From Bacteroidia bacterium (GTDB taxonomy: Bacteria; Bacteroidota; Bacteroidia; Cytophagales; Cyclobacteriaceae), in NCBI GenBank assembly GCA_030426345.1, contig JAUHYU010000021.1:1-57528 (forward strand): 57,528 bases of DNA. Direction: 5' to 3'. Each line of letters begins with the position of its first letter. Positions within the stretch are counted from its first letter, which is position 1. This document shows, one piece after another, positions 17,211 to 24,498 of this stretch. The notes under the pieces are model-generated. The model was not told the origin of the DNA. It did not search any database and saw only the letters and a list, made by a program, of their open reading frames with translations. Both the position numbers and the translations under genes were made by a program.

Positions 17211-18635
17211 CTACTTTCGTACTTCTCTAGCTTTTTCAGCAATTGGATGTTTACTGAATACTTCTATTCCAGCAGAATCACCTTTACCTTGAACTGAAGG
17301 AAAGAAACAGTTAGCATCACACTTATGAGACTTGTCTCGCTCTAACTCTCCTGTCACAAAATGGACCGTTTGTTGCCCAATATTTGATAAGCCAGATGGC
17401 GCAACCGTGAGACTTAGCAACTGTAATACTTCAAGTGATGCAACATTGCTACTGAACGGAAATACATTCTCATGAACCTCTTGGAACTGAGACCTATCCA
17501 ACCCTTGCAAGTAACCAGGGTCATCAAGTTTGCCATCCTTTTCCAAAATTGCATTGGACGTCTTATACTGTCCAAGACATTCTAGACAAGGGCGCCCATA
17601 TCCAACCGTATGAACTTTCCAGTCTGCCCCAATTAACCGAGTATTGTTCTTATTGCTTCGAACCAAAATTCCACCATCAATTGCAGGAATCAAGTGACCA
17701 TAGCTTATGAAATTTATCACCTGTCTAGGCCAAGGTCTATCAACACAACTGAATAGAACATCACAATCCAGCGAAGCAGTAAATCCCCGTTCTTCGCAAA
17801 TACTATATTCAACACATTGAACGTCCAAACTTGGTGAAGTCGCGGCTCTGGATATCGCATCCTTCATGGCAAAGACTTTTGCACGTCCAACATCATCACG
17901 AAGAAAGACTGTTCGATCAAGATTTTTCTCCTCAACTACATCGAAATCTATAAAAACAAATTTTGAAAACCCTGTTCTAGCAAGAATTTCTGCAACAATG
18001 CTTCCTACACTTCCCAATCCTACTATTCCAATTCGCATACGTGAAAGATCCTCTTGAGTCTTTTGACCCCATGCCGAAATTGTGCGTAATTGCTTTCCAG
18101 CATCAAAAGATGGAATCAGCATATTATCATTGAATGTTATAGAAAGCTTGTCACTGATAACTCTTACACTTTCACACCAGTTTCTTTCATATTTTCTCTT
18201 CTCAATTTGAGATTTATTCCAGAACCTGGCACTCCATGCTTGATCAGTCCCAATTGTCATACCTAACAAAGGAAACCCTGTAGCTGCCTTTGTCGCAGGA
18301 GCCATTCTTTCTTCCGCTACAATGTCATCATGGCTCATACCCTGCCATCCTGGAACAGGGTGAGAATGAAGAAATACTAGCCCCTCTTTTCTGGAACGTG
18401 CCACCCTAATTGCCCTTTCAAAGTAATTTGCTTTGAAACTCACATTACCATGAACCTCTCGTTCGTCCGCCTCCGGTAATATTACTGATGAGATTATTCC
18501 AGAAAATCGATTTAAACCGAAGCTCGGATTATAAGTGGCAAAACATAAATCTTCCCGACCATCAAGACGGAGAAGATGTTTATGTAATACCTGATGATAG
18601 TCATCAGGTATTACTACACTGTACCTCGCCTTCAT
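17211..18635 (-). CDS. JAB (JAMM) deubiquitinase-like / E1 (ThiF) adenylating-enzyme fusion
   Basis: 474 residues, two fused enzymes. The N-terminal JAB/MPN metalloprotease domain (about 1-160) shows the JAMM motif HSHP (residues about 90-93) with the spaced S-x-x-D in GMSHDD. The C-terminal half is an E1/ThiF domain (about 190-470): GLGSVG dinucleotide loop, FIDFDVVEEKNLDR (acidic loop and Arg for adenylation), and two likely zinc Cys pairs (PCLEC and CDANC). E1 activates a ubiquitin-like C-terminus with ATP; JAB proteases process or remove such tags. The start overlaps the E2-like gene by 4 nt and the ubiquitin-like gene is next upstream, so all three are one operon. Comparative genomics has described such multi-ubiquitin/E2/E1-JAB operons, and related bacterial systems act in phage defence. 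Function here is inferred. Confidence 0.88.
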   Translation of the reverse strand: MKARYSVVIPDDYHQVLHKHLLRLDGREDLCFATYNPSFGLNRFSGIISSVILPEADEREVHGNVSFKANYFERAIRVARSRKEGLVFLHSHPVPGWQGMSHDDIVAEERMAPATKAATGFPLLGMTIGTDQAWSARFWNKSQIEKRKYERNWCESVRVISDKLSITFNDNMLIPSFDAGKQLRTISAWGQKTQEDLSRMRIGIVGLGSVGSIVAEILARTGFSKFVFIDFDVVEEKNLDRTVFLRDDVGRAKVFAMKDAISRAATSPSLDVQCVEYSICEERGFTASLDCDVLFSCVDRPWPRQVINFISYGHLIPAIDGGILVRSNKNNTRLIGADWKVHTVGYGRPCLECLGQYKTSNAILEKDGKLDDPGYLQGLDRSQFQEVHENVFPFSSNVASLEVLQLLSLTVAPSGLSNIGQQTVHFVTGELERDKSHKCDANCFFPSVQGKGDSAGIEVFSKHPIAEKAREVRK

Positions 18636-18982
18636 ATACTTGCCAAAAGGTTTTTAAGATGCGCAAAATACGATTTCACCGTTTTTTGTGTTCGATTCCA
18701 ATCTGGAAAAGGACGACTCCAGTAGCGCCATCCAGCTCCAAGTGGACTTGCATGGATGTTCCTGTTGGGCTCAATCCAACCTGAAACTCCAGACGAATTG
18801 AAATGTGGTCCAGGTGGACAATTCATTGGAAAATCACCTGGTGGCTGTAGAGCTAGTTCAACTGACTTACCAGAATTCTTGCCAACTGGAACAATATATT
18901 TAATTCCAATCATTCCATGTGAGAGCTCTTGGGTACTATACCCAAGAGCCTTCAACTGTTCAATAAATTCAGTTCTTCCCAT
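18632..18982 (-). CDS. E2-like (UBC-fold) protein of the ubiquitin-like operon
   Basis: 116 residues. The strand-rich core ends in QPPGDFPMNCPPGPHF (about 46-61), which recalls the FPxxPP turn of E2 enzymes; after it come NIHASPLGAGWRYWSR and a C-terminal helix. Best match from memory is the prokaryotic E2 family E (Prok-E2_E) found beside multi-ubiquitin genes. Oddity: the only cysteine is C55, inside the FP-x-x-x-PP turn. The position where ordinary E2s carry the catalytic Cys (after the HPN-like segment) has Trp, Tyr and Ser instead. Either C55 or another nucleophile is used, or it is a non-classical or inactive E2. It lies 2 nt after the ubiquitin-like gene and overlaps the JAB-E1 start. 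Confidence 0.7.
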   Translation of the reverse strand: MGRTEFIEQLKALGYSTQELSHGMIGIKYIVPVGKNSGKSVELALQPPGDFPMNCPPGPHFNSSGVSGWIEPNRNIHASPLGAGWRYWSRPFPDWNRTQKTVKSYFAHLKNLLASI

Positions 18983-18984
18983 GA

Positions 18985-19473
18985 TTATGAAACTGGCATT
19001 TCGCCTCTAAAAACTGAAACAAACTTTGAACCGGGACACTTCATCTCAATTGGTGCCTCTGGATTATCCTTGTGAGAAATCTCACTTCCAGAATTATCAA
19101 TCTCAATTAGGTAGTAATCCTCTACAGGTTCAATTCCTCCGTTTTGTAGAATCTGATTTGCTGATAGACTCTTACCATCTGTAGTTTCAGGTTCTTCGTC
19201 CAGCGTATAATGAAATACTTCAGGAGGTTTAACCGTGAATCTTTCAATTCCAGGGTTAGCCAAATCAACCATTTCGTCAAGACTTATCTTTTCAAAGTCA
19301 CAGCCTTTCAGCTTTTGATAAAGTGTATGACACTCAGGTGGAGTTTTCCCGACTTTTATCAGAATCTCCTCACCAGTTACAACTGACTTTTTGAACTCAA
19401 ACTTGTCACCATCAACAAGTACTTTGTATGATTTTTCTTTGGAGGTTTTCTCCTCGCTCTTTATTAAAGACAT
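18985..19473 (-). CDS. Tandem ubiquitin-like protein (Multi_ubiq family)
   Basis: 162 residues that read as two beta-grasp modules. Module 1 (about 15-95) has YKVLVDGDKFEFKKSVVTGE, then ILIKVGKTPPE, CHTLYQKLKG and a GIERFTVKPPE ending, close to the Multi_ubiq pattern. Module 2 (about 96-162) has SLSANQILQNGGIEP, DYYLIEID and a last strand SKFVSVFRGEMPVS. It does not end in Gly-Gly, so a classical exposed C-terminus is absent unless processed. First gene of the three-gene operon (2-nt gap to the E2-like gene). It would be the tag activated by the E1 domain and perhaps trimmed by the JAB domain. Family call good; mechanism inferred. Confidence 0.8.
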   Translation of the reverse strand: MSLIKSEEKTSKEKSYKVLVDGDKFEFKKSVVTGEEILIKVGKTPPECHTLYQKLKGCDFEKISLDEMVDLANPGIERFTVKPPEVFHYTLDEEPETTDGKSLSANQILQNGGIEPVEDYYLIEIDNSGSEISHKDNPEAPIEMKCPGSKFVSVFRGEMPVS

Positions 19474-19479
19474 TTTAGT

Positions 19480-19605
19480 ATCTATTTAATTGAATAAAAA
19501 AAAGCCCATCATTTATAACCTCTCAGGTCAAAATGCGCTTCACTCCCTTGGACAATCCTTTAGGTTTTAGGAGTGGTGTACTGAAATTCAATCAATTAAA
19601 TAGAT
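19480..19605. repeat. 14-bp inverted repeat flanking a 98-nt segment before the ubiquitin-like operon
   Basis: ATCTATTTAATTGA (19480-19493) recurs as its exact complement TCAATTAAATAGAT (19592-19605). The left copy begins 7 nt upstream of the start codon of the ubiquitin-like gene. The segment 19474-19739 holds no recognised gene. The repeat could be an operator pair or the trace of a small insertion. Confidence 0.4.
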
Positions 19606-19739
19606 GGAGCTCTGCGTTATGGTTTGAAACCAAGAGAAGGTGCCTACTTTGAAATATTCGCAGAATATGGTACTTTTGAATTGCACTAAAAAAGAACCTC
19701 GTGGATCCATCAATCCATGAGCTCTGCAAATATTACAAG

Positions 19740-19767
19740 TCAGGTAGGCTTTCTACCTGATTTTTTT
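19740..19767 (+). terminator. Rho-independent terminator on the rightward strand
   Basis: TCAGGTAG (19740-19747), a 5-nt loop and CTACCTGA (19753-19760) are followed by seven T (19761-19767). The T-run makes it a terminator only for rightward transcription. It overlaps the last codons of the leftward PIN-like gene. It implies a rightward transcript starting somewhere in 19500-19740, possibly a small RNA, or it is a coincidence of the coding sequence. Confidence 0.45.
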
Positions 19768-20180
19768 ATGTCAATTAATTCTTCATTTATAAATTCTACA
19801 TCTAGAACTAGCTCCAAAATTTCATTATAACTGTAGGTCATCACTCCTTCGCTATAACTGATTTTAGAAATACTCATATCATCAGTCAACAGGATATAAC
19901 TATTAACTGCACTATATGAAATGGCTATCATCTCATCAGTTTTGCACCCAAAACCGTGTTTATCATGCAATAGCTGAATTTTCTCACAATCAATAGAGTC
20001 TGAATTAATAAGTACTAATATGTCCTTATCAACATAGGGGATGAGTTGCATTTGGTGAAGAGGTTTCGCTCTCTCCCAGCTAACATCAACAGCATGAAAT
20101 GTTAAGTCAAGACGATTATCAAAAAGTCCTGTCTTAAACATCACTGCCAATCCTTCAATATCGTGAGTTACAATGTTCAT
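19740..20180 (-). CDS. PIN-like nuclease-domain protein, partner of the XRE-ImmA protein
   Basis: 146 residues. Acidic residues are spaced as in PIN RNases: D7 (VTHD), E36 (SWER), D82/E83 (KTDEMIAISYS) and D100/D101 (YILLTDD). The LLTDD box near the C-terminus is the most family-like part. Overall similarity is weak, so it could be a degenerate or inactive relative. It starts one base after the stop of the XRE-ImmA gene. Such pairs have been proposed as toxin-antitoxin or stress modules; here the pairing is seen, the function inferred. Confidence 0.5.
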   Translation of the reverse strand: MNIVTHDIEGLAVMFKTGLFDNRLDLTFHAVDVSWERAKPLHQMQLIPYVDKDILVLINSDSIDCEKIQLLHDKHGFGCKTDEMIAISYSAVNSYILLTDDMSISKISYSEGVMTYSYNEILELVLDVEFINEELIDIKKSGRKPT

Positions 20181-21281
20181 TTACACATAATTTTCAGCGA
20201 ATTCCTTTACTTTCGATTTTGACCATCCAGATAATTCAGAAGCCCTGCTTCTTGCAACTTTTCCTTCAACTAAGGCTCTGAGCAAAGTTTGATGGAATTT
20301 TCTTGGTTTCTCATCACCGAAAAATTTCCCCAAATCCGAATCAAAACCTATTTGAATTTTTAAGTCATGATAATCATCCCATGGCAATATTTTAGCGAAT
20401 GCTGCACTCACCAAGATTGCCCTAACTGATATGCCATATTTTTCCTTTAGAGTTACTAACTCTTCCTTAGAAATTCTAGTTCGGTGATCACCAAGCTCAA
20501 TGTAAAGCAGCTCTTTAGGCATCAGCATTGTCCCAGCGAATGAATCACATATGCGTTCTATGTCATCGTATTCTAAAATTTCTTCATCAATTTCCAAAAT
20601 CAAATGGCCAAGCTCATGAAGCGCTGTAAACCTCCGTCTTGTTATCTCCTCTATCCCTCTATTGAGAACAATAATTGGAATATTTTGAATTTTCGCGCTA
20701 AGCCCTTCAAAATCAATAGACTCAAAAACTTCTATGACTCTTACGCCTTGATTTTCCAAAATTGAGATTACGCTTGACAGTGGGTTATTACCTAACTTCC
20801 AAGTTTTCCTAACTTTTAGGGCGGCTTCCTCAGCATCATACTTGTTTTTAATTTCCATGTTCTTGATTGGATTCTTAAACTTGACATGGTAACTCGTTAG
20901 TTCTAAGAGTTCCTCATAGTTTAAAAATTCCGTCATGGCTGTTGCTTTAACTCGTTCAACTAAATCAGTCGGGATATTACTTCCCTCCCTAAATCTTACT
21001 TCCTGAAAGGATTTGAAGGAGATGTCTTGAATTTCAAATTGTTTCATAAAGAACTTTTCTTCATTAGGCTCTTTGAAAAAATCTTCCACATCTAGGTTAA
21101 GTGCATTTGCAAGGGCGTAAACCTTCTTCATGCTTGGGTTTAATTCCCCATTTTCATACTTGCTAATTGTTTGTTTAGAAACTTCAATTCTTTCAGCCAA
21201 GTCACTTAAAGACAGTCCAGCGAATTTCCTTGCAGTTGCAAGATTATGCGCAAATGGATGAATAGTGTTTATTGACTTCAT
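20181..21281 (-). CDS. XRE-family regulator fused to an ImmA/IrrE metallopeptidase
   Basis: 366 residues. The N-terminal HTH (about 13-67; AGLSLSDLAERIEVSKQTIS, KYENGELNPS) is followed by a linker and an ImmA/IrrE-type zinc protease. The protease has HELGH at 222-226 with a downstream ERICDSFAGTMLMP block (about 242-255) supplying the third ligand. Proteins of this build (COG2856-XRE) cleave or derepress partner regulators in mobile elements and belong to predicted toxin-antitoxin modules. The PIN-like gene follows directly. A palindrome and a good -33/-7 promoter precede the start, fitting self-regulation. It lies upstream of the ubiquitin-like operon on the same strand and could be its regulator. 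Confidence 0.88.
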   Translation of the reverse strand: MKSINTIHPFAHNLATARKFAGLSLSDLAERIEVSKQTISKYENGELNPSMKKVYALANALNLDVEDFFKEPNEEKFFMKQFEIQDISFKSFQEVRFREGSNIPTDLVERVKATAMTEFLNYEELLELTSYHVKFKNPIKNMEIKNKYDAEEAALKVRKTWKLGNNPLSSVISILENQGVRVIEVFESIDFEGLSAKIQNIPIIVLNRGIEEITRRRFTALHELGHLILEIDEEILEYDDIERICDSFAGTMLMPKELLYIELGDHRTRISKEELVTLKEKYGISVRAILVSAAFAKILPWDDYHDLKIQIGFDSDLGKFFGDEKPRKFHQTLLRALVEGKVARSRASELSGWSKSKVKEFAENYV

Positions 21282-21283
21282 TG

Positions 21284-21357
21284 ATTTAAATTTAAATGTT
21301 TAAAACTATTAAGTTACTAATAATACAAATATATATAATCGTCACCTAATAAGCAAC
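21284..21357 (-). promoter_or_regulatory. Promoter and palindromic operator of the XRE-ImmA gene
   Basis: Reading leftward, GTTG (21354-21357), a 20-nt spacer and TATATTTG (21326-21333) match the Bacteroidota promoter pattern (TTTG, about 19-20 nt, TAnnTTTG). Between this and the start codon lies a perfect 14-bp palindrome, ATTTAAATTTAAAT (21284-21297), 2 nt before the ATG. That is well placed for repression by the encoded HTH protein. Confidence 0.5.
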
Positions 21358-21403
21358 GATGTAATAGATAAAAGGTTTCAAATCATCCACACACATTGTC
21401 AGG

Positions 21404-21730
21404 TCACAAAACCAACCCTCTACCAAAACCTGCCAAAGAGTGTGGCTGAGGGATTATGTACTTGGTGTGCAACTTAAAGTCCAATTGATTAAATAACTGG
21501 TACATCCTCATACAATCTCGCATCAAGTGTAAAGAACTCGTATGCGGCATTGAGATTGTGGTCTCAAGTAGTAGCCGAGTATGCAGCCGTTTCCTTTTTG
21601 TCTTAGTCTCAATAAGCACGGAGTAGGGTATGGTTACTGCACGTCCTCTCATTCGAGTTTTGCTCCGAGTAGCGCATGGCCTCTTTGGATGGACAGAGGG
21701 AATAGTTACAATGTCTATATCAGTTTCCAT
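21404..21730 (-). CDS. Doubtful 108-residue open frame after the response regulator
   Basis: The frame starts inside the last codons of the response-regulator gene (11-nt overlap) and runs 108 codons. The product is basic, rich in Thr, Arg and Leu, and shows no family I know. The stretch 21298-21719 contains nothing else that I can name apart from the XRE-ImmA promoter. It may be a small orphan gene, or scrambled residue of an inserted sequence. Confidence 0.2.
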   Translation of the reverse strand: METDIDIVTIPSVHPKRPCATRSKTRMRGRAVTIPYSVLIETKTKRKRLHTRLLLETTISMPHTSSLHLMRDCMRMYQLFNQLDFKLHTKYIIPQPHSLAGFGRGLVL

Positions 21731-22592
21731 TGATTATTTTAGCCAGTTCTATTTTATTCTTGACATCAAGTTTCTCATATATGTTGGATATATGTTTTGA
21801 CACGGTGGAATGGGCTATGCATAGAGAATCCGCAATATTCTTATAGTTCATCCCATCCAAAACTTGGGGTACTATTCTAGATTCACTTTCAGTCAGCCCC
21901 AGTTTTCTACATTTTTCTGCAATAGAGACTTCTTCCTGCTCCGACACCCAGTTACCTTTCTTAATCAAAGCTGAAGCTTGGTTCAGCAATGCCAATTTCT
22001 GGTGCTCATTGATTTCTAAAAGCGATTTAATCTTTTGTTTTAATACAGCCATATCGAAGGGTTTGGAAATAAAGTCAACAGCGCCCAGTTTCAATCCATT
22101 AACCTTTTCGGATTGAACCGAAATAGCGGATAAAAAAATGATAGGTATATGCTGATACATTTTCTGTTCTCTTAGCAATTTTACAAAGTCAAATCCATCC
22201 ATTTCATCCATCATGATATCAGTTAAGATCAAATCAGGGATGATAGACATCGCTTCCAATTTTTGAATTGCCTTAACACCATTTTGAGCCAGGCAAATAT
22301 TATAATCACTGGATAGTTGTTTGCCCAGACGGCTTAAGAGATCCTCATGATCTTCTATGATCAAAATATTATGCCTTTCGTCATCCAAAATCATATCTTC
22401 CAATTCAGTAATAGGTTGTCCTCCTAAATAGCGCGGAAAGTCGTTCGGTATGGAAATTATTGGATCACCATTCATCTGAACATTGGGAATGGTTATTTTG
22501 ATTTCTGTACCTACACCGATGTCACTCACAAGATCAATGCTGCCCTGAAGGCTCTCCACTATCTTTTTAACTAAAGTAAGGCCCATTCCCAT
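21720..22592 (-). CDS. Response-regulator half of a frameshifted hybrid kinase (REC plus LuxR-type HTH)
   Basis: 290 residues in this frame. It does not begin like a response regulator: residues 1-37 (GMGLTLVKKIVESLQGSIDL and on) are the final G-box of a histidine-kinase ATPase domain, which belongs to the upstream gene. Then come a receiver domain (about 75-192; acidic pair E80-D81, phospho-acceptor D125 in LILTDIMMDE, K of SKPF) and a C-terminal LuxR-type HTH (about 222-288; LTESESRIVPQVLDGMNYKN). With the upstream frame it would make one kinase-REC-HTH hybrid of about 730 residues. Whether this half is translated on its own is unknown. Confidence 0.8.
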   Translation of the reverse strand: MGMGLTLVKKIVESLQGSIDLVSDIGVGTEIKITIPNVQMNGDPIISIPNDFPRYLGGQPITELEDMILDDERHNILIIEDHEDLLSRLGKQLSSDYNICLAQNGVKAIQKLEAMSIIPDLILTDIMMDEMDGFDFVKLLREQKMYQHIPIIFLSAISVQSEKVNGLKLGAVDFISKPFDMAVLKQKIKSLLEINEHQKLALLNQASALIKKGNWVSEQEEVSIAEKCRKLGLTESESRIVPQVLDGMNYKNIADSLCIAHSTVSKHISNIYEKLDVKNKIELAKIINGN

Positions 22593-23905
22593 CCCCTGAA
22601 CATTTCTTTTCTTGTGATCAATCTGATAATAGGGCTGAATATCTTTTGTTGATGTTCCTCTGCAATGCCTGACCCGTTGTCTTTGATAGTAAGATTAATA
22701 AATTCTCTATCCTTTTTAAGTTGAACATATATTTGTCCATCTGGATTTGAATACTTGATAGCATTTTCCATAAGGTTGTCAACCACACGGTAAATTGCCT
22801 CTGGGTCTGCCTTCAATAATATATCTTCATCAATATCACTGGAAATGATGATTCCTTTGCGCTTTCCTAATGGCGAAAACTCCCTTATAGCATTTTTTAT
22901 CATTTCACTAAAATCAATGTTAATGGAATGATCGTAGATGTGAATGCCTCGATCCAACTTATGCACATCAAAAAAGTTGTTCATATTGCGGTTTAGTTTT
23001 ACCAAATTCAGTTTGGTTATATCCGTTTCCTCACTTGCTCCATACTTTTGCATCAAATCATCCAGACAATTATTAATAAGTGTTAGTGGGGTTTTGGTTT
23101 CATGCATTAAGTTGATAAATGAATTCAATCGTTTTTGGTTCGCTATTTCCAATTCTTGAGTTCTTTCTTTGACTTTTGTCAGTAGTGTCTCATTGGCCTG
23201 TACTAATTGTTCTTTCGATTCTTGGAGTTTTGCAAAATCTTCTCGGGATTTGAATATAGCTGATCTAACAAAAACTACTGACATAATCATAAAACCCATA
23301 TTTGTGATCCCATTTTCAACAACCTGGCTTCCATCAAAATACACAATGACAGGCAATGTAGCCCATAGCAAAACACTGATGTACAATCCGAGTGTTTCTT
23401 GTCGCTCAATTCCTGAAGGTAAATGCCTGATTTTCGGCCAAACTGATTTTGTTAATGTATAAACATAAAAGACAGTAAACGCAAAGGGTATTATGACAAC
23501 TAGCTTACGGCTGAAATCAGCATCACCGGTGATCAAATATGGAATAATAAAGAAAATGATAAATGGAAGAAACAAACACCAAATCGAGCCATATACTGCA
23601 ATGGTCTTTAATCTTTGAAGTTCTAGTGCTTTATATACATAATATATAAAATACATTGACACACTGATCCCTCCGAAATATGCCAGAATTAATTGAATTT
23701 GAATGGGTATATTAATATGTACATCTGGAAATAACCCACTGTAAACATTGTATTGTATTAATAATATCAGCAATATCACGTATCGGCCCCGCGCCTTTTC
23801 ACTAGGTCTTGATTGATACCAAATTATAGCAAAAAAGAGCATTACACTTTCAAAAGCAGTTATCAAAAACGTAACTAAGTGCATTTCAGTGTTTAGAACG
23901 TTCAT
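22571..23905 (-). CDS. Sensor histidine kinase half of a frameshifted hybrid two-component protein
   Basis: 444 residues in this frame. It has seven hydrophobic segments in the first about 215 residues (a 7TM-like sensor), a coiled linker (about 225-258), an H-box with H268 (HETKTPLTLI) and the ATPase domain (N box DNLMENAIKYSNPDG, G1 box DNGSGIA about 409-415). At P425 (22631-22633) the frame turns to an unrelated tail, RLITRKEMFRGWEWALL. The correct continuation (YYQIDHKKRNVQGMGMGLTL) is found in the -1 frame and runs into the next gene. So the gene lost one base, or the sequence has an error. The coding overlap 22571-22592 results from this. Confidence 0.85.
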   Translation of the reverse strand: MNVLNTEMHLVTFLITAFESVMLFFAIIWYQSRPSEKARGRYVILLILLIQYNVYSGLFPDVHINIPIQIQLILAYFGGISVSMYFIYYVYKALELQRLKTIAVYGSIWCLFLPFIIFFIIPYLITGDADFSRKLVVIIPFAFTVFYVYTLTKSVWPKIRHLPSGIERQETLGLYISVLLWATLPVIVYFDGSQVVENGITNMGFMIMSVVFVRSAIFKSREDFAKLQESKEQLVQANETLLTKVKERTQELEIANQKRLNSFINLMHETKTPLTLINNCLDDLMQKYGASEETDITKLNLVKLNRNMNNFFDVHKLDRGIHIYDHSINIDFSEMIKNAIREFSPLGKRKGIIISSDIDEDILLKADPEAIYRVVDNLMENAIKYSNPDGQIYVQLKKDREFINLTIKDNGSGIAEEHQQKIFSPIIRLITRKEMFRGWEWALL

Positions 23906-23928
23906 AATTGATGGGTTGAGCTAATTGA

Positions 23929-24498
23929 TTAATCTCTTAGCATTTGATAAAGTTTATAACCTATATTCAATTGGTTAAATACCTTAAATCCATATTTCTC
24001 ATACCACGCCAGGTTTCTGATTACAGAGGTTTCCAGATAAAAGGGTTTCTTTTCAATATCATATTCATGAAAGATATCTTCAATAAATTTTGAGCCAATT
24101 CCCTTTCCCTGACTATCCGGGTGAACACCAATAAACCAAAGATAATAGAATGAACATTTAGGTTGATGGATTTTTATTTGTCGTTCTCTTTTTAAAACCT
24201 TGCCAACACGGGTAATACCAATACTGTTAATTGCCAGGTTAAAATCTAACCTTATGGTTTTGAGCCATCCTATTTTGCCTTCAGGATGAAGAATCAATCC
24301 ACATGCCTGTTCATCATCAGAAATAAATATTTGCCCTTTTGCAAGACAAACGTCAAAGCTATAAGACATAAGTTCCTTGATTCTTTCCTTGCGGAGATGA
24401 TCCTGTTTTACGATATAATTGATGCTCTGATTATCATCAAATGATTTGCTGAGGATATCTACGACAATATATCTATGTGACGCTGTAGCAATTTTCAT
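23929..24498 (-). CDS. GNAT-family N-acetyltransferase
   Basis: 189 residues with the acetyl-CoA binding motif A, IGVHPDSQGKGIGSKFI (about 123-139), preceded by the FYYLWF strand. The C-terminal NLAWYEKYGFKVFNQ (about 161-175) is the usual motif B region. Substrate unknown. Its start shares one base with the stop of the traB-like gene, so it is expressed with the transfer/partition genes although it is probably cargo. The frameshifted kinase lies 23 nt downstream. Confidence 0.88.
   Translation of the reverse strand: MKIATASHRYIVVDILSKSFDDNQSINYIVKQDHLRKERIKELMSYSFDVCLAKGQIFISDDEQACGLILHPEGKIGWLKTIRLDFNLAINSIGITRVGKVLKRERQIKIHQPKCSFYYLWFIGVHPDSQGKGIGSKFIEDIFHEYDIEKKPFYLETSVIRNLAWYEKYGFKVFNQLNIGYKLYQMLRD

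Noticed and set aside
19534-19656. Short rightward frame of about 40 codons before the PIN-like gene
   Set aside because: No family resemblance and a shifted continuation in another frame; not enough to call a gene.
22625-22640. Programmed -1 frameshift signal in the hybrid kinase
   Set aside because: The sequence around AGCCCTATT is not a slippery heptamer and no clear downstream pseudoknot was seen; kept as mutation or error.
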